Of a stretch of DNA of 64,000 bases, positions 24,032 to 34,005 are shown piece after piece. Under the pieces are notes generated by a model, which was not told where the DNA came from, did no database searches, and was given only the letters and a program-made list of their open reading frames with translations. Position numbers and translations under genes: made by a program. Source of the stretch: Ornithinibacillus sp047228935 (GTDB lineage Bacteria; Bacillota; Bacilli; Bacillales; Amphibacillaceae); NCBI RefSeq assembly GCF_047228935.1, contig NZ_JBFEGG010000004.1, forward strand, positions 62,001-126,000, given 5' to 3'. The stretch's first letter is position 1. Every line of letters begins with the position of its first letter.

Positions 24032-25765
24032 ATGTTAGAAAATGGACATTGGAGAAATATTGAACTTCGTAAACATGTAAAAGTACTAGAAGAAAGCATC
24101 GCCCCAACACTAGTACTTAAAAATGCTACTTATTTAAATATGTACTTAAATCAATGGTTAACAGCCAACATTTGGGTTTACAATGAGCGGATCATTTATG
24201 TTGGGGATAAACTTCCTGAACAAGCTAAAGAAACAATGGATTGTACAGGGAAATTTCTTGTTCCTGGTTATATGGAGCCCCATGCACATCCTTTTCAATT
24301 ATACAATCCAGAAAATTTAGCGAAACATGCCGCAAAATTCGGAACAACCACATTAGTTAATGATAATTTATCATGGCTTTTTTTATTAAATAAAAAGAAA
24401 GCGTTTTCGATTATCTCGGAATTTGATAAACTTCCTATCTCGATGTATTGGTGGTGCCGACTTGACCCGCAAACTGCGTTAGTTGATGAGGATAAATTGT
24501 TCAATACAGAAGATATACTAGAATGGTTGGATCATCCATCCGTTATCCAAGGTGGGGAATTAACAGGTTGGCCAAGTCTATTAAATGGTGATGATAGATT
24601 ATTATATTGGATTCAAGAAACCAAGAGAAAAGGTAAACGTGTAGAAGGACATCTCCCGGGGGCATCGGAAAACACGTTAACAAAGCTAAAGCTACTAGGC
24701 GTGTCTGCTGATCATGAATCGATAAGTGGTAAGGATGTCATGAATCGACTTAAGCTTGGATATCAGGTGGGGCTACGGTATTCTTCGATTCGCCCAGATC
24801 TCCCGCATTTATTAGAGGAAATACTAGAAGCGGGATTAACGAATTTTGATCAGCTTACAATGACAACAGATGGAGGAACACCTGGCTTTTATGAGAATGG
24901 ATTAATGAACGTGTGTATTGATATTGCTATTCAAAAAGGAGTACCGATTGAAGATGCATATCGGATGGCTTCATTTAATGTGGCAAAGCATTTCCATTTA
25001 GAAGAAAAGCTAGGGTGTATAGCTCCAGGCAGAATTGCAAATATTAACATATTACAAAGTAAGGATAATCCGCACCCGGAAAGTGTATTAGCAAAAGGGA
25101 AGTGGATTGTAAGAGATGGTGAAGTTCAAAAACTACCTTCGTATATTAACTGGAAAAAATATAAAATAGAGCCACTTACATTTGATTGGGAGATGAGTAT
25201 TAATGATTTACAGTTTTCGATACCGATTGGGCTTGATATGATAAACGATGTCATTATTAAACCTTATCCGATTCAAACTGATATTACAGTTAACAAGTTA
25301 CCAGATTCACGTAATGACGCGTTTTTATTACTATTAGACAGAAATGGCGAGTGGCGAGTTAATACAACGATTCGAGGATTTACGAAGAACCTAGGAGGTT
25401 TAGTCAGCTCATTTTCACAAACGGGTGACTTAGTATTTATTGGAAAGAATAAGAACGATATGCTTCTTGCATGGAATCGGTTAAAGGAATTAGGTGGTGG
25501 AATCGTTCTAGTACACGATGGTGAAATCGTGACGGAGCTTCCTTTATTATTAGGTGGAAAACTGTTTAGTGGTAGTATGGATGAGTTAATTGAAAAGGAG
25601 AAACAGTTAAAAGAAAAATTACTTGAATTCGGCTATCAATTTAATGATCCGATATATAGTATTCTCTTTTTATCGTCCACCCATTTACCATATATTCGTA
25701 TAACGCAAGAAGGAGTCTTGGATATTAAGAAACGAGAAGTACTCTTCCCAGCAACAATGCGTTAA
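24032..25765 (+). CDS. yerA: Adenine deaminase-like amidohydrolase, YerA-like
   Basis: Member of the adenine deaminase family (adenine to hypoxanthine), about 577 residues, matching B. subtilis YerA in length and in position directly after purD. Seen: amidohydrolase metal motif EPHAHPFQ (HxH) near residue 88, GHLPGAS near 210, TTDGG near 282, and a C-terminal DUF-type ADE domain. I chose ATG 24032 over TTG 24026 because GGAGAG is better spaced. The 219-bp gap upstream contains an extended -10-like TGATACAAT near 23993-24001 but no good -35. Whether this paralogue really deaminates adenine is not established from sequence. Confidence 0.82.
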   Translation: MLENGHWRNIELRKHVKVLEESIAPTLVLKNATYLNMYLNQWLTANIWVYNERIIYVGDKLPEQAKETMDCTGKFLVPGYMEPHAHPFQLYNPENLAKHAAKFGTTTLVNDNLSWLFLLNKKKAFSIISEFDKLPISMYWWCRLDPQTALVDEDKLFNTEDILEWLDHPSVIQGGELTGWPSLLNGDDRLLYWIQETKRKGKRVEGHLPGASENTLTKLKLLGVSADHESISGKDVMNRLKLGYQVGLRYSSIRPDLPHLLEEILEAGLTNFDQLTMTTDGGTPGFYENGLMNVCIDIAIQKGVPIEDAYRMASFNVAKHFHLEEKLGCIAPGRIANINILQSKDNPHPESVLAKGKWIVRDGEVQKLPSYINWKKYKIEPLTFDWEMSINDLQFSIPIGLDMINDVIIKPYPIQTDITVNKLPDSRNDAFLLLLDRNGEWRVNTTIRGFTKNLGGLVSSFSQTGDLVFIGKNKNDMLLAWNRLKELGGGIVLVHDGEIVTELPLLLGGKLFSGSMDELIEKEKQLKEKLLEFGYQFNDPIYSILFLSSTHLPYIRITQEGVLDIKKREVLFPATMR

Positions 25766-25816
25766 CATATAATGGAATAAGTGATACTAAAAAGATTAGA
25801 CAAAGGTGTTGGGAAC

Positions 25817-26878
25817 ATGAGAAAACTAATGCTAATACTGTTTTTATCAATAGCAGTGTTGTTAGTTGCTTGCGATACAGAGCAAGAATCCGTTGGAAAT
25901 AGAACGGAAGAGGAAATGGAAGATGTGAATATCGGTCAAGAGGAAGAAGTTGAAGAGCCAGCGCAATTCGCCAATGTTTATCCATTAACTGGTATTGGTA
26001 CGAATGAAAGTGTTGACCATCGCATTGTTGGTATTATGGTAAATAACCATGGCAACGCTAGACCACAAACCGGGCTATCTCAAGCAGATGTAGTATTCGA
26101 AATTTTAGCTGAAGGTATGATCACCCGTTTTCTAGCACTATACCATAGTGATCTTCCTGATGTTGTTGGACCTGTTCGTAGTGCTCGTGAATACTATTTC
26201 GATTTAGCTAATCGATATGGTGCGTTATATGTCTATCATGGAGCTGCTGGTATTGTAAATGATATGCTTGATAACCGAGGAATTGATCATATCGATGGTG
26301 CAATCTATGACAATGATGGTAAATTATTTAAGCGGGAATCATTCCGTGTGGCTCCACATAATTCGTACCTTTTATTTCATAATGTGTACAATGTAGCTAG
26401 TGACCTTGGTTATGAGGTAACTGCAGAACACAGTCCAATGCCTTTTTTAACAGAGGATAAAATAGAATCTATAGATGGAAGTGCAGCAAACTCTGTCGAA
26501 ATTGTATACTCGAATAATCCAATGGAAATTGTTGAATATGAATATAATACTACAACAGAGAAATATACGCGTTATAATGATAGTGAGATGACAGTAGAGC
26601 TCAATACTGGTGATCCGATTAAAGTAGATAATATATTCATTGTGGAAACCTATCATGAAGTAATTGATGATTCAGGGCGTAGAGCAATTGACTTTTATGC
26701 TGGTGGAGATGCTTATCTAATTCAAAAAGGAAAAGTTCAACAGCTTAAATGGGAGAATCGCAGTGGAAAGATAGTTCCAGTTAAAAATGGTGAGGTTGTT
26801 GGCTTTGTACCAGGTAAAACATGGATTAATGTAGTTCCAATTAGCCCAGGTATGGAAGAGTCCGTTACGATTAAGTAG
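25817..26878 (+). CDS. yerB: DUF3048-domain lipoprotein, YerB-like
   Basis: Predicted extracytoplasmic lipoprotein of about 353 residues, function unknown. Signal peptide with lipobox LLVAC (Cys15-16 region), an acidic linker, then DUF3048 (YPLTGIGTNESVDHRIVGIMVNNHGNARPQTGLSQADVVFE in shorter pieces) through the C-terminal YPGG-type domain. I chose ATG 25817 because the lipoprotein signal begins there and GGGAAC precedes it; an upstream TTG-type start at 25781 would put a polar tail before the signal. Order yerA-yerB-yerC is as in B. subtilis. Confidence 0.87.
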   Translation: MRKLMLILFLSIAVLLVACDTEQESVGNRTEEEMEDVNIGQEEEVEEPAQFANVYPLTGIGTNESVDHRIVGIMVNNHGNARPQTGLSQADVVFEILAEGMITRFLALYHSDLPDVVGPVRSAREYYFDLANRYGALYVYHGAAGIVNDMLDNRGIDHIDGAIYDNDGKLFKRESFRVAPHNSYLLFHNVYNVASDLGYEVTAEHSPMPFLTEDKIESIDGSAANSVEIVYSNNPMEIVEYEYNTTTEKYTRYNDSEMTVELNTGDPIKVDNIFIVETYHEVIDDSGRRAIDFYAGGDAYLIQKGKVQQLKWENRSGKIVPVKNGEVVGFVPGKTWINVVPISPGMEESVTIK

Positions 26879-26896
26879 GGAATAGGAGGTTGCGTA

Positions 26897-27193
26897 ATGC
26901 AAATTGATAAACTACGTGGGGAAGCGCTGGACAATTTATTTGATGCCATTCTTTCTTTAAAGGATAGAGAAGAATGTTATAAATTCTTTGACGACATCGC
27001 AACAATGGGTGAAATTCAGTCCCTTGCACAACGACTCCAAGTTGCCAAAATGCTGACCGAGGGCTTTACGTATAAAACGATTGAAAAAGAAACAAAAGCA
27101 TCAACAGCTACGATATCAAGAGTTAGAAGATGTATTGATTATGGTAGTGACGGGTATAAGTTGGTACTAGAACGGACGATGGAAAAAGAATAA
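26897..27193 (+). CDS. yerC: TrpR-like YerC/YecD-family DNA-binding protein
   Basis: Small putative transcription factor of 98 residues with the TrpR-type helix-turn-helix: MGEIQSLAQRLQVAKMLTEGFTYKTIEKETKASTATISRVRR region (residues 35-78). No ligand is known for this family. Start follows AGGAGG at 18 bp after yerB, so it is co-transcribed, and a strong terminator follows. Confidence 0.88.
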   Translation: MQIDKLRGEALDNLFDAILSLKDREECYKFFDDIATMGEIQSLAQRLQVAKMLTEGFTYKTIEKETKASTATISRVRRCIDYGSDGYKLVLERTMEKE

Positions 27194-27203
27194 ACTAGAG
27201 TTT

Positions 27204-27255
27204 TAGCCTGTATTCTTTAGTTCGCATAAAGGATACGGGCTATTTATTTTTATTT
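27204..27255 (+). terminator. Terminator after yerC
   Basis: 15-bp stem with two G-T pairs (27204-27218 and 27228-27242), then a T-rich tail to 27255. Confidence 0.85.
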
Positions 27256-27345
27256 ACACTTCCGAATTATAAGGATGTAAATATTTGAAAATACTATATG
27301 GTACAATTAATTTTCTAACAAAAAAACTTGAATGGATTGAATGTA

Positions 27346-28542
27346 ATGACACACACCGTAAGTTTAAAAGTAAAACCTAATTTTACGAGGAAGTATCGTA
27401 GTGGGTTCCCGCTTATATTAGCTGATGCAATTAGTAATCTAAAAGTTTTAAAAGAAGAAGGTACTATCGTAAATTTAATAGACGAAAAGAATGCATTTAT
27501 AGCTAAAGGCTACTACGGGAAGCAAAACAAAGGATACGGGTGGCTATTGAGTAAAAATGAGCATGAAAAGTTTGATATCCCATTCTTTAAAAATAAAATA
27601 ACTGCAGCACTACATAGAAGAGAGCATTTATTTTCGGATGATGCAACGACTGCATTTCGTATTTTTAATGGCGAAGGAGATGGAGTTGGCGGAATTACGA
27701 TTGACTATTTCGATGGCTTTTATCTCATTAATTGGTACAGCAAAGGGATATATGAATTTCGCCATGCAATCATTGGAGCTTTAAAAGAGGCAGTAGATTA
27801 TAAAGGAATCTATCAGAAAAAACGTTTTGATGCTAAGGGTCAGTATATGGAAGATGATGATTTCGTTACAGGTGAGCGCGGGGAGTTTCCGTTAATTATA
27901 AAAGAAAATGGCGTTAATTTTGCGGTATATTTAAATGAAGGAGCAATGGTCGGAGTATTTTTAGATCAACGTGAAGTTAGAAAAACAATTCGCGATAAAT
28001 ATGCAAAAGGTACGAATATGTTAAATACTTTTTCCTATACTGGTGCGTTTTCTATATTTGCTTCTTTAGGTGGAGCGGTAAAAACGACAAGTGTTGACCT
28101 TGCTAACCGTAGTAAGCCTAAAACGATTGAACAATTTAGTTTAAATGGCATTGATTATGAAGCACAAGATATTATCGTGGAAGACGTGTTCAAATATTTT
28201 AAATATGCCGGACGGAAACAATTAAAATTTGATCTAGTCGTACTTGATCCACCGAGCTTTGCTAGATCAAAAAAGAATGTGTTTAGTGCGGATAAAGACT
28301 ATAAAGACTTACTGAAAGAAGCAATCGCGATAACAGAGGATAATGGTGTAATCGTTGCATCTACGAATAGTAGTGCGTTTGGTATGGACAAGTTCAAAGG
28401 GTTTATACAAAAGGCATTTCAGGAAACAGGTTTTAAATATAAAGAGTTAGAACAATTTTCGCTTCCAGAAGATTTTAGGACGATTAAAGAATTTCCTGAA
28501 GGTAACTATTTAAAGGTAGTGTTTGTGAGAAAAGTACAATAA
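27346..28542 (+). CDS. ywbD: Class I rRNA large-subunit methyltransferase, YwbD/RlmI-like
   Basis: SAM-dependent RNA methyltransferase of the RlmI/RlmQ type, 398 residues. N-terminal PUA domain (about 1-75), central EEHEAD-like domain, and a Rossmann methyltransferase domain with MLNTFSYTGAFSIFASLGGA and the NPPS-like motif VVLDPPSFARSK. ATG 27346 gives the normal length; upstream in-frame TTG codons are possible and the ribosome site is weak. In B. subtilis this family is encoded elsewhere (ywbD), and this slot holds the unrelated yerD, so this is a local difference. The exact 23S position methylated cannot be read from the sequence. Confidence 0.85.
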   Translation: MTHTVSLKVKPNFTRKYRSGFPLILADAISNLKVLKEEGTIVNLIDEKNAFIAKGYYGKQNKGYGWLLSKNEHEKFDIPFFKNKITAALHRREHLFSDDATTAFRIFNGEGDGVGGITIDYFDGFYLINWYSKGIYEFRHAIIGALKEAVDYKGIYQKKRFDAKGQYMEDDDFVTGERGEFPLIIKENGVNFAVYLNEGAMVGVFLDQREVRKTIRDKYAKGTNMLNTFSYTGAFSIFASLGGAVKTTSVDLANRSKPKTIEQFSLNGIDYEAQDIIVEDVFKYFKYAGRKQLKFDLVVLDPPSFARSKKNVFSADKDYKDLLKEAIAITEDNGVIVASTNSSAFGMDKFKGFIQKAFQETGFKYKELEQFSLPEDFRTIKEFPEGNYLKVVFVRKVQ

Positions 28543-28550
28543 GCGAATCT

Positions 28551-28592
28551 CCCCTTACGTTTGGCCAAGAAGTGGTGACTTAAGGGGTTTTT
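28551..28592 (+). terminator. Terminator after the rRNA methyltransferase
   Basis: Stem CCCCTTA / TAAGGGG (28551-28557, 28581-28587) followed by TTTTT. Confidence 0.8.
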
Positions 28593-28746
28593 CATTTTAA
28601 GTAAAATCGAATAATGCAAAATATCTGTAATTCCAAGAATTTAATAGCTTTTAACCATTCCAAAAAAACTTATCATATCACTCAATTGGTAGTCTATTTT
28701 TTGCTATAATGAATTCATGGAAAAATAGTGATGGAGGATTAGACTC

Positions 28747-29436
28747 TTGTATACAAATATGAAAGAATGGAAGCATGTATTTAAGCTTGATCCAGCAAAA
28801 GAAATTGATGATGAGGATTTAGAGTTAATCTGTGAATCTGGTACGGACGCAATTATTGTTGGAGGAACAGATGACGTAACCCTTGATGGCGTATTGGATT
28901 TATTATCCAGTATACGGAGATATACTGTTCCTGTTATCCTAGAAATTTCTACTATGGATGCTATTACACCAGGATTTGATTATTACTACATTCCGATGGT
29001 TATGAATAGTACAGAGAAAAAATGGATGATGGATATTCAGCATGAGGCGATTAAAGAATATAAAGATGTTATGAATTGGGATGAAATTTTTGTAGAAGGT
29101 TATTGTGTCTTGAACGAGGAAGCAAAGGTATTTCACCATACAAACTGTAAGCTTCCAAGTGATGAGGATGTAATTGCTTATGCTTACATGGCAGAAAATG
29201 TATTTCATCTTCCAATTTTTTATGTAGAATATAGCGGAAAATACGGCACCCCCGAACTCGTAAAAAAGGTTAGTGCAGAACTAAAAAACACGCTCCTATT
29301 CTACGGCGGAGGCATCGAAACAGCCGAACAAGCAAAAGAAATGAAACAACACGCAGACATCATCGTCATAGGTAACAGCATCTACACCAATCTAAAACAA
29401 GCCCTAAAAACAGTAGAGGCTGTTAAGGGTAGTTGA
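28747..29436 (+). CDS. pcrB: Heptaprenylglyceryl phosphate synthase PcrB
   Basis: TIM-barrel prenyltransferase that attaches a heptaprenyl group to glycerol-1-phosphate, making archaeal-type ether lipid precursors in Bacillales; 229 residues. Seen: EWKHVFKLDPAKE, GTDAIIVGGTDDV, FYVEYSGKYG and LLFYGGGIETAEQA with the phosphate-binding glycines. The TTG start is supported by GGAGG 9 bp upstream and alignment with the B. subtilis N-terminus; ATG 28759 is the alternative. An extended -10 promoter TGCTATAAT ends at 28710. Confidence 0.95.
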   Translation: MYTNMKEWKHVFKLDPAKEIDDEDLELICESGTDAIIVGGTDDVTLDGVLDLLSSIRRYTVPVILEISTMDAITPGFDYYYIPMVMNSTEKKWMMDIQHEAIKEYKDVMNWDEIFVEGYCVLNEEAKVFHHTNCKLPSDEDVIAYAYMAENVFHLPIFYVEYSGKYGTPELVKKVSAELKNTLLFYGGGIETAEQAKEMKQHADIIVIGNSIYTNLKQALKTVEAVKGS

Positions 29437-29481
29437 ATTAAGCTTCTTCATTTAATAATTGTAACAAAAATATAGCACTGA

Positions 29482-29639
29482 GTGGCTTGTATACACGAAG
29501 ACTCCTGCGGGATGACCCCACAGGAGCTTTAGCTCCGAGGAGGCTTACCAGCCGCCCGCGGCAAAGAAGACACTGTGAGGTACTTTCGAGCAGATGTCGC
29601 ACTTGTACTGGAAGTGAAAGCGAAGTGTATACAAGCCAC
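29482..29639. repeat. Bacillaceae-type GC-rich intergenic element, copy 1
   Basis: A 158-bp element bounded by a perfect 15-bp inverted repeat, GTGGCTTGTATACAC (29482-29496) and its complement (29625-29639). The core holds GACTCCTGCGGGA, GACCCC, a small hairpin GGAGC-TTTA-GCTCC, and GAGGAGGCTTACCAGCCGCC then CGCGG. Compared with copy 2 (56391-56507) the 3' part carries an extra stretch of about 40 bp. It lies between pcrB and pcrA and has no stop codon in the pcrA frame, so naive gene calls extend pcrA through it. Such GC-rich elements are common between genes in Bacillaceae; their function is not established. Confidence 0.85.
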
Positions 29640-29681
29640 GGGTATGGCCAGAAGGATTGTAAAAAAGGAAGGTGTTTTAAC

Positions 29682-31967
29682 ATGAGTCGAACAATAGACG
29701 ACTTAATAAAAGGACTAAACAAACAGCAACAAGAAGCTGTTAAACATACAGAAGGCCCCTTACTAATTATGGCCGGCGCAGGTAGTGGAAAGACTCGTGT
29801 ACTAACACACCGAATTGCCTACCTAATGGAGGAAAAAGGTATTTCACCACGTAATATCCTTGCAATTACCTTCACCAATAAAGCTGCCCGCGAAATGAAA
29901 GACCGCGTTAGTAAATTAGTAGGACCAGAAGCAATTAATATGTGGGTATCTACATTCCACTCCATGTGTGTACGAATATTACGTAGAGACATTGACCGAA
30001 TTGGATATAGCCGAAACTTCACCATCTTAGATAGTGGGGATCAATTATCCGTTGTTAAACAAGTATTAAAAGACTTAAATATCGATACGAAACAATTTGA
30101 GCCACGTGCGATGCAAGGGCAAATTAGTAGTGCCAAAAATGAACTGGTTACAGCAGAAGAGTTTTCCAATAAAGCAGGTAATTTCTACGACAGACAGGTA
30201 GCACGTGTATATGAAGGCTATGAAAAAGTGCTTCGTAAAAACCAGTCATTAGACTTTGATGATTTAATAATGCAGACGATCCATTTATTTAAGCGTGTTC
30301 CAGAAGTACTTGAATACTACCAACGTAGATTTCAGTACATTCACGTGGACGAGTATCAAGATACGAACCGTGCGCAATACACGCTTGTAAAACAACTCGC
30401 AAATCGTTTCCAGAACTTATGTGTTGTTGGGGACTCAGACCAGTCCATTTACCGTTGGCGTGGTGCGGATATTACCAATATCCTTACCTTTGAAAAAGAT
30501 TATCCTGCCGCAAAAACGGTATTTCTTGAACAAAATTATCGCTCTACTAAATCTATTTTAGAAGCGGCAAATAAAGTTATTGCGAATAACCCTGGACGTA
30601 AGCCGAAGAATCTTTGGACAGAAAATCCAGATGGACAGAAGATTAATTATTATCAAGGTGCTACAGAGCAAGATGAGGCATTATTTATAACCGATAAAAT
30701 TCGTGAGCTTATTCGTGAAGAAGGCTATTCACCTAGTGATATCGCTATATTATATCGTACGAATGCACAGTCCCGTGCAGTCGAGGATACGTTAATGAAG
30801 TCTGGAGTTTCATATCAAATGGTTGGTGGTATGCGATTCTATGATCGAAAAGAAATTAAAGATATGATTGCTTACCTTCGATTAATTACGAATCCAGATG
30901 ATGATTTAAGTTTCGAACGTGTTGTTAATGAGCCGAAGCGAGGAATAGGTAAAACTTCTATCGAACGTTTAAGAGCATATGCTGCTGAAAACGGGATGTC
31001 CTTCTACCAAGCTGTAGAAGTTGTTGATTTTACAGGAGTTCCGAAAAAAGCAGCACAAGCACTAGCTCAATTTGGTGACTTAATTAAATCTTTAAATCAG
31101 CAACAAGAATTTTTAACCGCAACTGATATGGTACAGCAAGTATTGGAACGTTCCGGTTATGAAGAAATGTTAAAAAATGAACGTACGATTGAATCACAAA
31201 GCAGATTAGAGAACTTAGAAGAGTTCATGACTGTAACGAAAGATTTTGAAGCAACAAGCGAAGATAAAACATTAATAGCGTTCTTAACAGATTTAGCATT
31301 GATTGCAGATATCGACCGTGTGGATGAAGAAGATCCTGATAATCAGGAAAAAGTAACCCTAATGACGCTGCACGCAGCTAAAGGACTTGAATTCCCGGTT
31401 GTGTTTTTAATCGGGATGGAAGAAAATGTATTCCCGCATAGTCGTGCGATGTTTGACGATGAGGAAATGGAAGAAGAACGCAGGCTTGCGTATGTAGGAA
31501 TTACTCGAGCAGAGAAGCAGTTATTCTTAACAAATGCGAAAATGCGTACCCTTTATGGTCGTACAAATATGAACCCAGTAAGTCGATTTATTAATGAGAT
31601 CCCGGAAGAACTAATTGATGGGTTAGAACAAATAAGGCAATCAATGTTTGGTTCAAGCTCATTTGGCAATGATTTTAATAGACAAGAAAGAACGCCATTT
31701 GGAAATCCATCTAGGAATAGACCAACTCCTGGTCAACCACTAGGTCAGCCGAAAGAGAAGCGTAGAGCTGAACGACTGCAAACTACTACTGGAGCGGAAA
31801 CAGAAACATGGAATGCAGGAGATAAGGCCGAGCATAAAAAGTGGGGAGTTGGAACGGTTGTAAAGGTACAAGGTGAAGGGGATAAGATGGAATTAGATGT
31901 TGCCTTCCCAGCACCTGTAGGTATTAAACGATTACTTGCAAAATTTGCACCAATTACGAAACAATAG
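29682..31967 (+). CDS. pcrA: ATP-dependent DNA helicase PcrA (UvrD/Rep family)
   Basis: Superfamily 1 3'-5' helicase used in repair and plasmid replication, 761 residues. Seen: Q-motif LNKQQQEAV, Walker A AGAGSGKTRVL, VDEYQDTN (motif II), GDSDQSIYRWRGAD (motif III), QNYRS, TLHAAKGLEFP (motif V), and VGITRAEK (motif VI), then a C-terminal Tudor-like RNA-polymerase-binding tail. I chose ATG 29682 because GGAAGGTG precedes it and the protein then starts MSRTIDDLIKGLNKQQ as in relatives. The frame stays open to 29487, but that stretch is the repeat element. Part of pcrB-pcrA-ligA-camS. Confidence 0.96.
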   Translation: MSRTIDDLIKGLNKQQQEAVKHTEGPLLIMAGAGSGKTRVLTHRIAYLMEEKGISPRNILAITFTNKAAREMKDRVSKLVGPEAINMWVSTFHSMCVRILRRDIDRIGYSRNFTILDSGDQLSVVKQVLKDLNIDTKQFEPRAMQGQISSAKNELVTAEEFSNKAGNFYDRQVARVYEGYEKVLRKNQSLDFDDLIMQTIHLFKRVPEVLEYYQRRFQYIHVDEYQDTNRAQYTLVKQLANRFQNLCVVGDSDQSIYRWRGADITNILTFEKDYPAAKTVFLEQNYRSTKSILEAANKVIANNPGRKPKNLWTENPDGQKINYYQGATEQDEALFITDKIRELIREEGYSPSDIAILYRTNAQSRAVEDTLMKSGVSYQMVGGMRFYDRKEIKDMIAYLRLITNPDDDLSFERVVNEPKRGIGKTSIERLRAYAAENGMSFYQAVEVVDFTGVPKKAAQALAQFGDLIKSLNQQQEFLTATDMVQQVLERSGYEEMLKNERTIESQSRLENLEEFMTVTKDFEATSEDKTLIAFLTDLALIADIDRVDEEDPDNQEKVTLMTLHAAKGLEFPVVFLIGMEENVFPHSRAMFDDEEMEEERRLAYVGITRAEKQLFLTNAKMRTLYGRTNMNPVSRFINEIPEELIDGLEQIRQSMFGSSSFGNDFNRQERTPFGNPSRNRPTPGQPLGQPKEKRRAERLQTTTGAETETWNAGDKAEHKKWGVGTVVKVQGEGDKMELDVAFPAPVGIKRLLAKFAPITKQ

Positions 31968-31981
31968 GAGGTGCTTGTGAA

Positions 31982-33991
31982 ATGGATAAGGCCCAGGCAC
32001 AGGAAAAAATTGAATCCTTAAAAGAATTATTAAATCAGTATGCACATGAATATTATGTGCTAGATAAGCCATCGGTTCCAGATTCGGAATATGACCAAAA
32101 ATTAGAAGAACTACGCAGATTAGAAGAGGAATTCCCAGAATTGATTACGAGTGACTCGCCAACCCAGCGAATTGGTGGAGAGCCACTCGAAGGGTTTCAA
32201 AAGGTACAGCATTCAATTCCAATGCTTAGTCTTGGCAATGCATTCAACGAGCAAGATCTTCGCGATTTTGCTCGGCGTGCAAGCCAAGGTACTGATAAGC
32301 CACTTTCCTTTGTATGTGAGTTGAAAATTGATGGACTTGCTATTGCGCTTACCTATGAAGATGGAAAGTTTGTCCGTGGGGCAACTCGTGGAGATGGTAC
32401 TACTGGGGAAGACATTACCAGTAATTTACGTACCATAAAAAGTATCCCACTTTCCATAAAGGAAAAGCGGAAAATTGAAGTTCGTGGGGAAGCATACATG
32501 CCACATAAATCATTCCTATCGTTAAATAAGCAACGTGAGGAAGAGGGGTTAGAACTTTTTGCTAATCCTAGAAATGCTGCAGCTGGTTCGTTAAGACAAC
32601 TAGATCCGAAGATTGCTGCATCCCGCAATTTAGATATTTTCTTATACGGCATTGGTGAATGGGAAGCAGATCCGGTTACATCTCATAGTGAACGTTTAAC
32701 CCAGCTTAAAGAACTAGGATTTAGAACGAATCCAGAGTGGAAGAAATGTGATTCTGTTGAGGAAATTCTAGAGTATGTAGAATATTGGACAGCGGAACGT
32801 CCTAATTTACCATATGAAATAGATGGTATTGTCATTAAAGTGGATGATTTGCAAACCCAGGAAGAACTTGGTTTTACAGTAAAAAGTCCACGTTGGGCAA
32901 TTGCCTATAAGTTTCCAGCTGAAGAGGTTGTTACAAAGCTAAAAGATATCGAATTAAGTGTTGGTCGTACAGGTGTTGTAACTCCAACTGCCATACTAGA
33001 GCCGGTAAAAGTAGCAGGCACAACCGTACAGCGAGCTTCCTTACATAATGAAGACTTAATCCGTGCGAAGGATATCCGCATAGGTGATTCGGTTGTCATA
33101 AAAAAAGCAGGGGATATTATTCCTGAAGTAGTTCGAGTACTACTTGAACAACGAACAGGTAAAGAAGAGCCATTTGCTATGCCAGATGAGTGTCCTGCAT
33201 GTGGAAGTGAGTTAGTTCGTTTAGAGGAAGAAGTTGCCTTGCGCTGTATTAACCCGAACTGTCCAGCACAACTTCAAGAAGGACTTATTCACTTTGTATC
33301 CAGAAATGCGATGAATATTGATGGACTAGGTGAAAAAGTTATTAATCAGTTATTTAGCGAAGGATTAATTCATACCATTGCAGACCTTTATCGCTTAGAG
33401 CGTGATGAGCTACTGAAATTAGAGCGAATGGGTGAAAAGTCAGTTGATAATCTATTACTAGCGATAGAAGCTTCCAAAGAAAACTCGTTAGAAAGATTAC
33501 TATTTGGTTTAGGTATTCGCTTTATTGGTGCAAAAGCAGCGAAAACGTTAGCAACAGAATTTGAAACAATGGATAAATTACAGCAAGCTACCTATGAGGA
33601 TTTAATCGCTGTCGATGAGATTGGTGATAAAATGGCGGACTCTGTTGTACAATATTTTGCTGAAGAGAAAGTAAATGATTTAATTAATGAATTAAAAGAG
33701 CTTAAGTTAAATATGGAATATAAAGGTCCAAAACGAGTAGAAGTAGATCAAGACTCTAATCCATTTGCCGGGAAAACAGTTGTCCTAACTGGTAAAATGG
33801 AGAAACTTTCACGTCCAGAAGCTAAGGAGCGCATTGAAGCCTTAGGTGGTAAAGTGACAGGAAGTGTTAGTAAGAAAACAGATATCGTCATTGCCGGTGA
33901 AGACGCAGGTTCGAAATATGATAAAGCGGTTGAATTAGGTATTACGATTTGGAATGAAGATGAGTTTATGAACATGTTAGAAGGCGAATAA
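31982..33991 (+). CDS. ligA: NAD-dependent DNA ligase LigA
   Basis: Seals nicks in replication and repair, 669 residues. N-terminal Ia domain (YYVLDKPSVPDSEYD), adenylation active site with Lys115 in CELKIDGLA, OB fold, a four-cysteine zinc finger (CPAC near residue 408 and CINPNC near 426), helix-hairpin-helix repeats, and a C-terminal BRCT domain (about 590-665). ATG follows TAGGAGGTG, 14 bp after pcrA. Confidence 0.97.
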   Translation: MDKAQAQEKIESLKELLNQYAHEYYVLDKPSVPDSEYDQKLEELRRLEEEFPELITSDSPTQRIGGEPLEGFQKVQHSIPMLSLGNAFNEQDLRDFARRASQGTDKPLSFVCELKIDGLAIALTYEDGKFVRGATRGDGTTGEDITSNLRTIKSIPLSIKEKRKIEVRGEAYMPHKSFLSLNKQREEEGLELFANPRNAAAGSLRQLDPKIAASRNLDIFLYGIGEWEADPVTSHSERLTQLKELGFRTNPEWKKCDSVEEILEYVEYWTAERPNLPYEIDGIVIKVDDLQTQEELGFTVKSPRWAIAYKFPAEEVVTKLKDIELSVGRTGVVTPTAILEPVKVAGTTVQRASLHNEDLIRAKDIRIGDSVVIKKAGDIIPEVVRVLLEQRTGKEEPFAMPDECPACGSELVRLEEEVALRCINPNCPAQLQEGLIHFVSRNAMNIDGLGEKVINQLFSEGLIHTIADLYRLERDELLKLERMGEKSVDNLLLAIEASKENSLERLLFGLGIRFIGAKAAKTLATEFETMDKLQQATYEDLIAVDEIGDKMADSVVQYFAEEKVNDLINELKELKLNMEYKGPKRVEVDQDSNPFAGKTVVLTGKMEKLSRPEAKERIEALGGKVTGSVSKKTDIVIAGEDAGSKYDKAVELGITIWNEDEFMNMLEGE

Positions 33992-34005
33992 GGAGGTGCT
34001 AACCG

